From NCBI GenBank assembly GCA_020091685.1, contig CM034604.1, forward strand, positions 4,949,820 to 5,013,819: a DNA stretch of 64,000 nucleotides, written 5' to 3'. Position numbers and translations under genes: made by a program. The notes beneath the pieces were generated by a model. That model was not told the origin of the DNA. It saw nothing but the letters and a program-made list of their open reading frames with translations, and searched no databases. This document shows, piece after piece, positions 1 through 11,379 of the stretch (the first letter of the stretch is position 1; the number at the start of each line of letters is the position of its first letter). Origin of the DNA: Lutjanus erythropterus. Lineage: Eukaryota > Chordata > Actinopteri > Lutjaniformes > Lutjanidae.

Positions 1-226
1 ACACAAAGAATATACATTTGGTGTATGATTTAAACAAATGGACATGCATAAATGAATATAACAAAAAAACATCTCTGATTTCTCTATGATGGAGTGGACG
101 TCACATACAAGGGTGTAACCAGACTTTTTGACTGGGTGGCCCAAGTGGGCACTTATTTATTTTTTATTAATTTATTTTATTCAATTGGAAAGAAATCACT
201 AATTTCAAGCACTTATTTAATTATTT

Positions 227-784
227 AAGGAGAACTGAGAGTTACGTCACCTCCATCAGATGAAAATCTGACAGAGTCGACGTCTTGCAGAGTCGGTGAA
301 ATGTTACATTTTTTAATTTCACAGCACATTTTATTTTTTTGAAGCTGCTCAGAGTTTTCTCAGTGCTAATCAAACTACATATTTTTAAACTATAATTCTT
401 ATTTAGCTTTGATTAGAAGGGCTACAGAGCTTCTGATAGGAATTTTATTTAATGAATTTGTCAAAAAATAGAAAGTTCACCAGTGCTGTTAGCAGTATCC
501 CCACCTTTTTTAAACCAGGACATGAGACAGGGGTCTTTAGGGTATAGTTAACCCTTTTTATGCCCGATTAAATCATGTTGTTGTAAAAAGTCTGACAGAA
601 ATCTGGGACACAACTTTAAAGGGCCAACATTTAAAACTTAATTTTAAAACAAAGATGATTATATTAGCACATTTTTATACCTATGTTATCAGTAGGTATT
701 GTTAGTTTTAGATTTTGAAACTTTTAAGACATTTTTAAATGCTAAAAGTTGTGAATTTTTGTCTGAGACAAGGGTGTTTTCTGG
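227..784 (+). repeat. Dispersed repeat A, copy 1
   Basis: About 560 bp that recurs in the same orientation at 40922-41472 with many substitutions and small indels. Shared landmarks run in the same order: the start AGGAGAACTGAG, TTATTTAGCTTTGAT, AGGGCTACAGAG, TTAAATCATGT, and TTTAAAGGGCCAACAT. No open frame or known element end is seen, so the family is unassigned. It ends just before a CA microsatellite. The flanking bases 1-226 show nothing recognisable. Confidence 0.75.
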
Positions 785-810
785 CACACACACACACACA
801 CACACACACA
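785..810. repeat. (CA)n microsatellite
   Basis: Uninterrupted CA dinucleotides followed by a short A run and a TATA-rich stretch to about 870. Small open frames here are made by the repeat and are not genes. Confidence 0.95.
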
Positions 811-1077
811 AAAAAAAACATATATGTACATATATATATATTTATGTGTGCATATATGCATATATACATTTTCTGGTAGGGCATGGTTTGCCCCAGTTCT
901 CACAAATGGGTGACAAATCAAAGGAACAACATGCATTGGTCAAAAAACTGTGTCAAGGTGTTTTTCTACATATATTTATCTCTATAATCTATTCAGTCGA
1001 GGGTGTTCAACTGGTTTGAGATCAGATAATAATGGAGGCTGCATGTTTTTCATACTCATAAGTATCCAGTGAGCCCT

Positions 1078-1097
1078 CAAGGCGCTTCGGCGCCTTT
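1078..1097. other. Perfect hairpin with TTCG loop
   Basis: AAGGCGC-TTCG-GCGCCTT is a perfect 7-bp GC-rich stem closed by a cTTCGg tetraloop; pairing continues with one bulge through TCAA/TTGA. In RNA the cUUCGg loop is unusually stable. No flanking RNA gene is evident, so this is a structural motif only. Confidence 0.5.
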
Positions 1098-1625
1098 GAA
1101 CCCCTCTTCAGAATCACTCAGATCTTTGCACGATTCACGTCAGCTTGGCCTGCTCAGCAAGACGGGATGTTTACTGCTTAACTGTGTCACGTAGTACACC
1201 TGTATGGAAGCAGCCATTTGTAAATTCACTGAAAAAATATGAAGCACAGTATTTGATAATATAAAGTTGATGTGCGTTGCTGTTGGTTTTGTTCTGGGAA
1301 GCACAGCACGCTGTCAGTGTTTGCTGTCGGGGTCAAACAGGGATATAAAAAAAAACATTCCTCATTCCTTAGAAAAGTCTTTAAGAAACGGGACAAGTTG
1401 AAAGTCATGTTTCCTCAGAACAGTGTGAAACAACAGGCTCTGAAACTGAGTCATCAGTCCCACATGATCCTGATGAATGTCCTCTGAGTTTACAAGAACG
1501 TGACAACTAATAAGAAACAATAAAAATACTCTTATATTAAAGATCTGCTGTACTATCTTATTCTGAGCCTCAGCCTTACGTTAATATTTGGATGTTATTT
1601 CAAGACTTTTCTCATTATGTACATA

Positions 1626-2072
1626 GGGGAGACCAGGGATGATAGTAACACTTTTTGTTTGAGCAAGTGTAACTCAGTGGTTCTTTGTGCTAGAGATCTC
1701 AAACTGTGCCATGTGGTACCCATATTTGTCTGCTATAAGTGACATACACTTGGACTTCTACTACATCATCACAGATTATGTAAATTAATGTCAAATACAA
1801 AGAGGTATGTTGTTACAACCTACCCCAGTACCGGGGTGAGTTGTAACTCTACGTGAGGATGGACGTAACAATTAAATTATTATGCTTAAAAAAGATCCAC
1901 ACTAATAAATGTATGGAAGCACTTTAATGAATAATAAAGAAGGAACCATAAACATGTAAGACTACAAAAATAATAATAATAAAATAAATAAAAAGTATAA
2001 GTTAAATACAATAGCAAAAGCACACAATGCAGACATTTTCATCATCTGAGGAGTCGGCATCTTCTGTGTCAT

Positions 2073-2116
<44 letters not shown>

Positions 2117-2540
2117 ACCAGTACAAAATGTCAACATAAGGGGAAGGTTGTAACACTTGTTAAGAACAGTTACAACCCTCCCCATGCCAGGCAGCCATTA
2201 AAAAGCTAACTGTTTTTAGCATTTAGCTCCAAAGCTAACACATCAAATTAAACTAGAGAAACTACTACTTGAGCTCATGTAAGTGAAACAATTGTATCTA
2301 CAACACAATGGACACTATGCAAAAAATATTTGTGATGAAAATTTTTACTTTCTTACCTGAAAAGTCATTTTTTGGCTCCAGAACAGACAGTTTTCAACTC
2401 AGAGACATGAGGCTTCACCAGTGAGCTCAATTTGTAAGAGGGTATGGACTGTATTGATGACATCACCACAGCTCGTTTCTGATTGGTCAAACTGAGAAGG
2501 TTACTACTATCCCTTTGTTACAACTATCCCCGGTCTCCCC
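1626..2540. mobile_element. Non-autonomous DNA element with ~28-bp TIRs, TA-flanked
   Basis: The left end reads GGGGAGACCAGGGATGATAG and the right end, reverse-complemented, GGGGAGACCGGGGATAGTTG, both leading into TAACA. TA lies on each side (1624-1625 and 2541-2542), as in Tc1/mariner-type insertion. No transposase frame is visible. Several GTTGTAAC/GTTACAAC motifs are scattered inside. A paralogous stretch near 3325-3390 resembles the unoccupied target, which supports the boundaries. The superfamily call is inference. Confidence 0.65.
2074..2113 (+). repeat. A40 homopolymer
   Basis: Forty consecutive A residues inside the TIR element at 1626-2540. It is long enough that its exact length in the assembly is uncertain. 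It could mark the tail of a small retroposon, but no body is recognised upstream. Confidence 0.9.
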
Positions 2541-2825
2541 TACTTTAGTGATGTGATTGTATTATTTACATTTCACTTTGTTAAAGTGAAACGCAAACAA
2601 ACATAAGCATGTAAAGAGTGTCTGTCTGTATTTTCATTTAAAACGTTTTTATATAAATCACACAAGGGACAAAGAACGTGGTCGTACTGACCACACAGAA
2701 ATTGCCGCTGTTACATTGTCTTGGTTGCTTAGCAACTATCATCGTCTCTGTCAATAAAACGGTCTCAATTTCCCAACATTAAAATACAAATAATTAATTA
2801 ATTAGACTGAATTAAAAAAAAAGTA

Positions 2826-2880
2826 GGGGAGACCTGGGACAGTTGTAACACCATTTGTCTCACCTAAAACTCACTGAATT
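2826..2880 (+). mobile_element. Second left terminus of the GGGGAGACC element
   Basis: TA followed by GGGGAGACCTGGGACAGTTG and then TAACA matches the left end of the element at 1626. No matching right end follows, so this is a terminal fragment. Confidence 0.55.
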
Positions 2881-3054
2881 TTTGTGTTAAAGCTCTTGAA
2901 TAAAGTAGTAGTTTTTTTTGTTTGTTTTATTTTTGTACTCATTTCCAGTCTTTTCCCATTGGCTGTGATTATTTCTTGTGATGGGTCTAGGTGGAAAATT
3001 GTGATTATGAATGAAAACATGTTTATAATCATACGAGTATGTTTATAATCATAC

Positions 3055-3225
3055 ACTCTGAGTAATTCTAGATTATTCCAAAATATAAATTGGGTCACAG
3101 GTGGTTATTATCCTACAAAAGAATACTGCTGTGAATATATGAAATCATTATGCTCTACTACATGTGATAACATGCATGTTGATAAACATGTAAATACATT
3201 TGACAAAATTTACAAGTTTGTCTTA
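3055..3225 (+). repeat. Dispersed repeat B, copy 1
   Basis: About 170 bp that recurs diverged at 22258-22425. Shared order: CTGAGTAATTCTAGAT-like start, GTGGTTATTATCC, then ACATGTGAT and TTGATAA. Unassigned family. Confidence 0.6.
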
Positions 3226-3370
3226 TTTGATTTATAAAAAGATAAACTAACAAATAAATGCATTAATCTCTGACTGCTTATGGTCGTTCTCGTAGTTATG
3301 AAATTCTGGCACATCTTGTGTTAAAGCTTCTCATTATGTTTTATTTATGTGATTGTATTGTGTACTTACA

Positions 3371-3955
3371 TTTTACTTTCACTTTCAATTGTTGGTGTCA
3401 GTGTCTTTTTTTCCCGTAAGTACCTGACTATTTTTATCTCACGTCAGTTCAGTCATGGTTCTGATTTTGTGTCTTGTATTGTAGCAGTTAACAATCAGCC
3501 ACGCCCGCTCCAAGCTGGAAACTCCACAGTGAACACAGACAAGGTGATAAACATCTTAATGACAGCAGCTATCCAGGATCAGTGATGTTAGCTTTAGTGA
3601 TACGAATAACCCAAAGAGACCCGAGAGGTTGGCCTCTAGCCAAGTCCTACAAACTTTCCCTTTAAATTCTTTGAAGTACAATGAACTTCAACACAACACG
3701 TGACGTGCTCTCAGCAGTTGTTTTTGTGTTGGTTCTTGTGTGTTGACTGAGGAATACAATGTACTGATGCTCACCTCAAACCTGGATCGTATCAGTGCAA
3801 TTTCTGTCTGCCTCTTGTGCCTCCACTGTCTCTTTTCACAGGTATGTGTTCACGCATGACATCATGTTTGTGAGAGTGTATCAGGTTATTTGTTCTCCAG
3901 GTGAAGGGCTCATTGCATGGGTCAAACAGTCTCAGTATAAAATCAAAAATGCAAG
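3371..3955 (+). repeat. Large inverted repeat, left arm
   Basis: This arm reappears in reverse complement at 6228-6744 with high identity by eye over more than 500 bp. Landmarks are TCACGTCAGTTCAGTCATGG, CAGCCACGCCCGCTCCAAG, CACGTGACGTGCTCTCAGCA and GACATCATGTTTGTGAGAGT. The left arm carries two short stretches absent from the right (near 3543-3567 and 3645-3695). No protein frame is conserved in both arms. Confidence 0.85.
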
Positions 3956-6227
3956 GCCACTGGCTTTTCATTACGCTGAATTTGCCTCCTCGTCTCTCCT
4001 TCGTCGACGAGTCATTTCCCCTCCACCATGATGAAGTTTTCCAATTGTTTAAATGCACCTGGACGAGAGAGACGAGGAGCGAGGAGAGGAGGCCTGGAGG
4101 CTCAGGTGAGATACACCGTTATATCACGGAAGTCTTTATCAATTAAGGGCGTGCCGTATAAATGACGACTCCATGTTATCTTGAACACAACTAAATCATT
4201 TTAATTATGCAGTTTATTCTCAGTTACATGATGAAACACAATATCAGGCACCGTCAGTCTGTGTGTGATGCGTCTGGTACATTAGGATATAAAGGTGACT
4301 TAAACTTTTTTTTTGATTGATCACAAACAACACAAACCCATGCATATATTAGATGATTTAAAAAAAGTTTAATGATCCATATATTAAAACAAATTACAAA
4401 ATGAAATCTACTGTGAGTTTTTAGAAATTGTTCATAAGTAAAGGCTTCTATGGACATTCAGCTGCAGTCCTTTGACAGCTAATACAGCTGTGCAACACGT
4501 CACCAGTAGTTGACGTCGCTTTGGACTGATGCTGTGGGACTGTGGCTGGCCGAGGTCTAAAGGACAATAAGTCCAACCAAATGCTCCATTCACTCCCATG
4601 GTAGGAGCCAAAATTTCTGGAAGAAAGCAGATGATTCCAGTTTTTCCATCGTGGTGGTGGCCTCATTTTTCACACCACAGAAATAAAATTTGCATAGCGT
4701 TCGTGCCTGTCCTCTCACTCACCATGTGTGTTTTTAGCTGTAGCAATTACAGGTGTTTCATTAAACAGCTGGAGTTTGAGAGGTACGTTGTCTCAATTTT
4801 GCCTCTTTGGAGTATTTAAAATTGAATGTGCCGTTGCTCACAGGTAATTGGCCAATTTCACCAACCTGAGTTTTTAGTAGTTAAAACCTCATACAGACAA
4901 TTACACCTGAAGCAGCTCAAAGTGTGAATTATTAACAGTTTAAAAACACTGTCTGTCTGTCTCTGTCTGTGTCTTTCTGTGTCCAACTTGAACATTTTAG
5001 ACTGCAGTCTTTTGAACTGTTAATAAATTCAAAGTTTGAGCTGGTTAATGTTAAATTCATTCATTCATTCATGAAATGTCCATCTTTCTACACAGTGGAT
5101 ACATGTCCACTCACAGTTGCTGGGCAGAAATTGCTGATTGTGATTGGCTTAATTAAATGTCGAGCTCTAAGTCTAATATCCATGACTGCTACTGACATTT
5201 TTAATGTCAGCCATATTGTTCTTCTGTCCTGTTTACTCACACAACTTCTCATATACACACACACAAAAGCTGTTCTTTGTGTCTGTAGGGACTTTATTGA
5301 CACACACTCTCACATATACATACAAACACATAATGGATAATACATGCATACAAAGCCACACACTCGCATACATATGCATGTGACAGCGTGCATGTGCACA
5401 CACACAGACACACAACCTCAATGATACATCTACTGCTATTAATACTGCTGGCAATATGGTGGAGATACTAGTCTGCAGCGAACATCAAGCACACTCAAAA
5501 TTTTGTGCAAATTTTCTAGTTTACAGACTGGAACGCCTTGTTTCGAAACACTCTGGCCTCAATGATGACACTGACTTTTTCTTTTTTGTGAAAATGTATA
5601 ACAATATTAAACAAATGTTAATGAAATGAACAATATAAAAATGGACAATGTGGAACAGTTGATGTTTATGGTTGATGGGTAATTAGCAGAATTTATCGTG
5701 TACATAAAGAAATGATTAGGTCTATCTTGATTTGATAACCATTACATTTATCCCCTTTTTTAATGATTTGGATTTACCCCACTCCAGTTCTCTTTTCTTT
5801 CACTCATTTCCTTAACCTCTCTCCTCAGTTCTTTTTCCTTTTCATTTTTTCTATTTTTCTTTTCTTTTCTCTTTCCTCTTTCTTTTCTATTTTTCTTTCT
5901 TTTTTTTTTTACTTTTTGTTTATTTTATTTACTTTATTTTCTTTTAGTTCTATATATAGATTTTTCTCTCTTCTTTCTTTCTTTTTTTCTCGTTTTGTCC
6001 CCCTTTTTCTCTTTCCTTACACTTGGTGTCTAACCAGTGGGCGTCTGTCTTCACAGGAAACTACCCTCCCACTCAACTCATGAGTGTAACACAGCACAGG
6101 TCTGCAAGTTACTCCTGTCTGACCCTGATGAAGACCTGTGCTGGTATATGTGTTGGTCATTTTAACTCTTCCTGTCATGTAAAATAAAGCATTTTAACTT
6201 CATACAAACTTTACAGTGTGTAGTGTT
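3956..6227. other. Spacer between the inverted-repeat arms
   Basis: Mostly unremarkable AT-rich DNA with no supported coding sequence. It holds TG/CA-rich low-complexity DNA at about 5240-5420 and a pyrimidine tract at 5785-6040. Near 6110-6190 a segment ends in an AATAAA-bearing stretch resembling a retroposon tail, but I cannot assign it. Confidence 0.5.
5785..6040 (+). repeat. Long polypyrimidine tract
   Basis: Roughly 250 bp of almost only T and C on the plus strand (TTTCTTTTC-type units). Long homopyrimidine tracts can form triplex DNA; whether this one does is unknown. A 106-residue open frame through it is compositional noise. Confidence 0.8.
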
Positions 6228-6744
6228 TTTGAAGGAGTCTTGCATTTTTGATTTTATACTGAGACTGTTTGACCCATGCAGTGAGCCCTCACCTGGAACA
6301 ACCTGATACACTCTCACAAACATGATGTCATGACGTGAACACATACCTGTGAAAAGAGAGGTGGAGGCACAAGAGGCAGACAGAAATTGCACTGATACGA
6401 TCCAGGTTTGAGGTGAGCATCAGTACATTGTATTCTCAGTCAACACACAAGAACAACACAAAAACAACTGCTGAGAGCACGTCACGTGTTGTGACTTGGC
6501 TAGAGGCGACCTCTCAGGTCTCTTTGGGTTATTCGTATCACTAAAGCTAACATCACTGATCCGGATAGCTGCTTGTCTGTGTTCACTGTGGAGTTTCCAG
6601 CTTGGAGCGGGCGTGGCTGATTGTTAACTGCTACAATACAAGACACAAAATCAGAACCATGACTGAACTGACGTGAGATAAAAATAGTCAGGTAATAGTA
6701 CTTACGGGAAAAAAGACACTGACAATTGAAAGTGAAAGTAAAAT
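6228..6744 (-). repeat. Large inverted repeat, right arm
   Basis: Reverse complement of 3371-3955, lacking the two short extra stretches of the left arm. The arms are separated by about 2.27 kb. The pair is either an inverted segmental duplication or the long TIRs of an unrecognised foldback element; no clear TSD was found at the outer ends. Confidence 0.85.
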
Positions 6745-8879
6745 CTAAACAATAATGAGCCCTTCACCTGAAGAACAAGTGCAAAATACCTGAAGTATCC
6801 AAAGAGCAGCTGTATTATGACCCAGCAGCGCTTCTACTCTACTGTCTTCACTGTATCAGGTTATTTTGATGTATGCAAAGATTCATGGCAGTGGTTCATT
6901 TTGTGTTATGTTTAAACCTATTCTGCTAAACAGCAGTGTTCTTACCTAGCTTTCCTCTTCTGATTGCATAAAAAAAGTTTTTTTTAACTCAGTTGTAATG
7001 CATGCATATAGTGGTGTGTCATAGTATAAAGACTATGACAGTCGTCCTAACGTCAGAGTTTCTTTTGTGGTACATGGCGATGATTAGTACAATGAATGCT
7101 GCCTTAGGTAAAAATAAAAAAAGTTACATTTTATGCTACCTTATCCTGATACTCCACTGCACTTTATAGTAGTAATGATTCTACTCCATACAGTTATTAG
7201 AGAGATATAATTACAACTTTCTTCCCAGACTTTGAGCAGTGATCCTGAATCACAATTCCTGTCCAGTTTGTCCAGAAAATTGTTAGCCTACAATAATAGA
7301 TCATATGAGCAAGCTAAAATGAGAGCTGTCTGTATCAAAGTACTAATTTTTAGTTATTAAAAATCCAAAGTCCCGATCCTTTTTGTAAAATATGAGAGTA
7401 TTATTGTTGTGTTTTCACTCGTCTATTGCAATGATTCAGCTCCCAGAAATAACAGATTGTTGATGTCATCTGACCTGTTTCTTTTAAGGAATCTGTGCTA
7501 AAAATATTTTAAAAAATGTGTTTGTAAACTCCTATAGAACTTGATGATAATTTGATCTGCTGACAAGACATTTAAAATGACTGTAACACACCTGTCACCT
7601 GTGTGTAATGACATGTGCGTCTTCAGGACTTTAAAACGACAGTCTGATTTGAACTCTAAATTATTTTCTACATTTCATTCCTTCTAACACGACACACTCA
7701 CCCCCAACTCTTCAGTCCTGATTTTTTAAAAACTTTTCTCATCTGATCACCCTACACCTGATGCACGCAATAAATACAATGCCTTGTATTTTTTTTATTA
7801 AGTACAAAGCACTGTCAAAGTTTAAACCAGTGGTTCCACACCTTTCTGACTTGTGTATATATTTCAGATATATTTCTTTGAGTTGGAGCAGTGTTGCCAG
7901 ATTGGTTTGATGTTTTCCAGCCCAATAATTGATCAAAACCTGATTAAAAAAATAAAGTTCCACCAAAAAGAGTAAAGTAAATTAGCTGCACCTTGACTTA
8001 TTACAACAATAAAATGCTGCTTACACACTGATGCACCAGTATTACCAATCTTATAATGAAAATTATTACAATATCAGTGAGAGAAATGCACTCTCCTTTT
8101 GCTACTTTTGTAATTTTACTGAAGTTGGAGTTGGACTGCAGGACATTCACCTTGTGGAGTACGTTATGCTCATGACTGTGAGAGATACTGAGCAGTTTTT
8201 TATTCCATGAGGATCATGAGGAGCCTGAGGGACATTTGTTGTAAATGTTGTACAATGCTGCCCTCAGCTGGTGACTCACAATATAGCATGTTGCTGCAAA
8301 CTGACTGGAGGAGAGTGTTGCTTATCGGAAAGTATGTGTGCATAGCGTTGACACTTGTTTGTAATTCTTTTGCATGTGTTAATTTTTAACTGCTACAGCA
8401 GCAGCAGCATGTGTACTGAGGTGAAGTGAAAAGCATTGAAGAAACAAAAAATGACAACAAGAAACACCTACACTGAGCAGAAAAACAAGAAAATCAGTCA
8501 ATAAACAGATGATCAAATGAAAACAAAGAAAAACATAAATGATAATATCTAAAAAATAAAACAAGAGAAACATTACACGTCAAGAAATAATTAAACATAA
8601 TGAGTTAAATGTGATGACACATTTCCACAAGCTTTTGATAACATGAACTTTTGTGTTCCATATCTGTGCACCAGGATATCTGAGGCAGAGCTGGTCATGT
8701 TTGGTTTTATAAAAAGGAAAGTGAAGATGATCAGCCTGTCTAGTGTGATATGAGTGAAGCTGAGAATCAAATTTGAAGAAGTTACTAAAGGAGGATGGAC
8801 AAGACGAACAGGGGAGAACAAAGGAGCTGAGGCCTCTGCAGAGTCTGACAGAGTTCTAGTCTCACAAATCGTTTTTGCA
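6745..8879. other. Gene-free stretch
   Basis: AT-rich DNA with no supported exon, RNA gene or complete element. Only short A/T runs and a (CAG)4-like stretch near 8397-8410 stand out. Confidence 0.5.
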
Positions 8880-9345
8880 GCAAATAAAGTTCATATATAA
8901 TGGAAGTGAATGACACTCGGTTTGTGGTGCTCAAAGCACCGAAAAAAACAATTTGAAAAATTCAAAACCAACGTCTCTTTTCAAAAATCATGACCTGGTT
9001 ACTCAAGATAATCCACACGCCTTGTTGTGAAGCAGCTTCACTTTTCTGTCTGACTACATTAGATTCTACTCTGTGCAAGAAAAAGTAGTTCTGGTAGATT
9101 CTACTGCAGAAAGAAAACAGTTCCTACGTGAAACTGCTCACAACCAGGTCTGTGGATTATCTTGAGTAACTGGTTCGTGAATTTTGGGGAGAGACACTTA
9201 CTTTGAATTTTTCAAATGTATGCTTTGGTGCTTTGAGCCGTCCCATTACATTAGAGAGAAGGCAGTGTCTGCAACTCACACTAAAAAAAATAATCTAGAA
9301 GGTAAATAGCACTACAGACCAGGGAAAAAATCTGTATTCTGATTT
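8880..9345 (+). repeat. Palindromic dispersed repeat C, copy 1
   Basis: The unit carries a perfect 18-bp inverted repeat (TACTCAAGATAATCCACA at 9000-9017, complement at 9151-9168) around a less perfect palindrome with TTGTTGTGA / TCACAAC and GATTCTACTC / GTAGATTCTACTG. A diverged copy lies at 35700-36110, and both end with TAAATAGCACTACAG. The layout suits a foldback MITE. No TSD or transposase was identified. Confidence 0.65.
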
Positions 9346-9431
9346 TATAGTGAGCAGCACAACACTTCCTTTGTCCTGCAAAATGTGGTCACTCACTCAA
9401 AACTTTTACCTGCTGTGTTAATAACTTCATC

Positions 9432-9487
9432 CATTAGTTAATCAGTGACACCAGAATGAAATGTCCCTTTATCACTGATTAGTTAAG
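9432..9487. other. Imperfect hairpin
   Basis: TTAGTTAATCAGTGA near 9435 pairs with TCACTGATTAGTTAA near 9472 (13 of 15 positions) across a loop of about 20 nt. No flanking gene; function unknown. Confidence 0.35.
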
Positions 9488-10110
9488 TCAAGGTGGTCAA
9501 ATGCCACAGACGTGTGAAGACAGAGGACACTAATCTCACTGACATTTACATACAGTTACATAATAAAGTCAAATATCCAACATGTGCTAACAGACAGAAC
9601 TGTCAGTCCAACCAGTTTGGTCACAACACTCTTAGGAGCCAAACAATTAGTTTTTTGGAAAGTTATTGACCGATTATATATTGTTGTTTTTTTTTTGACT
9701 GTATTAAGTAGTAAAGTGCATTATAAACTGAAACAAATAAGAGGAACAGAAGCCAACACTTGGAATTATTACTCAGTCTCAGGCCTCAGCTCCTATCTAA
9801 TTACAAGGCCTTTGTAATCTGCTATTTATATGAACTAAATACATTTAACTACAAAGTAACACCTAATTACTGACTGTTCCATGAAGCACTGTACTGTTCA
9901 TTTAATATGCTCATGAATACAACAGTAGCCGACACCCATTAACCAACAATTAATCAGTTTTAAAAAATGCAAAATAACATGAAATACAAGAGGCGCTGTA
10001 CTCCGGCACTCCCCTTCCACAATCAGCTCTGACACAGCATTTGGAAGCGCTGTTCTTCAGTGTTTTTTCGTTGTAAATGCTTTGCCTTTAATTTTGCTGT
10101 TGGCTCTGTC

Positions 10111-10135
10111 TGTCTGTCTCTCTCTCTCTCTCTCA

Positions 10136-10168
<33 letters not shown>
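10111..10168 (+). repeat. Compound (TC)n(AC)n microsatellite
   Basis: TCTCTCTC is followed directly by about 15 AC units. This is an ordinary simple repeat. The flanks at 10170-10550 hold no recognised gene. Confidence 0.9.
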
Positions 10169-10171
<3 letters not shown>

Positions 10172-10556
10172 CTGCAGCAGCTGTGCGCACAGCTGTCAGC
10201 TCAGCAGATCGGGCCTGAGAGCTCAAGCCAAACAGTTTTAATCCTGAAACTGTGAGCTCTGTTCTTCAACGCTGTGCAGCCAAACACCGGGCTGAAAAAT
10301 GCAGCACAGAGCTACGGATTCTGTTAAAATTCACGGAAAAGAGATAAGGAGAGGGAGAAAACCTGACACACAGACTTAATGTCTCTGACAAACGCTTACT
10401 TGCTTTGCTGCTCTTCAACAGTGAAGAGCACATTTGAAACTAGTTGCATGTTTAGCTGTTAGAGAGCAGAGCGCACCGCGATCCTGATAGTTGTGCTGCT
10501 ACTGTGCCAAGGCATGAAGTTGGAAAGTTCATTTAATTTTTTGTGTCCATCTAAAG

Positions 10557-11360
10557 CAGAGGCCTGCGACCTTTAGAAATAAAAAGAGCCATTTTTGGCC
10601 AAAAAAGGGAGAAAAAATCTGTCTGGAGCCGCAGCTATTAAATGCTCTCTTTTCCCTGAAGGCTTTTTTTTGGCAGCCATAGCTTATGGAGATTCAAGAA
10701 GACGAGCCACCATCACAGTTTAGAGGAAAAGACACCGAGCCATAGACACAGTCTTTGATGCATATTTTAGTTGATGAAATATTATTTTGAAATTTGGTGT
10801 ACAACATACTGCAATAGATTTTTGAGTTTTGTGCCCAACTCAAACTTTAACCAACTTTCTGCTGACCTTTAGTTGAGATAATTTACTATTCTTCCTTAGA
10901 TAAATTCATAGTAAACGTTAGTCAACTGTGATTAAATTTTGAAAGACAATATGTTTGAGTTTCTCTGTGAACCTGATTTGTTACTATTTTGTTGCCTTAA
11001 AATTAAATGGTTTATGCTTTATCTTTTTAAAATACAACATTTTGAAGTTTCTAAAATTCAAATATTAAAATGTATCTAAAGAGGAAAAGTAAATTATCTC
11101 AAAAAAAGATCAGCAGTTGGTAAAACTTTTCAAAACTGAAGAATTTGACTTGGGCTCAAAACTCAAAAATCTATTGTAGTATGTTGGCTTGAAATTTTGA
11201 GCTGTCTCAACTTTTCCATGGACCTACAACAATGAAACATGAAAAATATTTATAAAATGTTATTCATTTCCACATCATTTTTTCCCAAAGTCACAGGGAG
11301 CCACTGGAGAAGAGCTGAAGACCCGCATGTGGCTCTGGAGCCTCAGGTTGCAGACTCCTG
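10557..11360. mobile_element. hAT-type MITE, 804 bp, with 8-bp TSD
   Basis: The left end CAGAGGCCTGCGACCTTTAG and the right end, reverse-complemented, CAGGAGTCTGCAACCTGAGG are diverged inverted termini of the fish/vertebrate hAT type 'CAGRGGTCTGCAACCT'. The flanks are ATCTAAAG (10549-10556) and ACCTAAAG (11361-11368), an 8-bp TSD with one mismatch. AGAGCCATTTTTGGCC and GCATGTGGCTCTGGAGCC sit just inside the ends. No transposase frame. Confidence 0.85.
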
Positions 11361-11379
11361 ACCTAAAGTAAAGAGATAC

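Noticed and set aside
5763-6083. 106-codon hydrophobic 'membrane protein'
   Set aside because: Phe/Leu/Ser-only product of the polypyrimidine tract.
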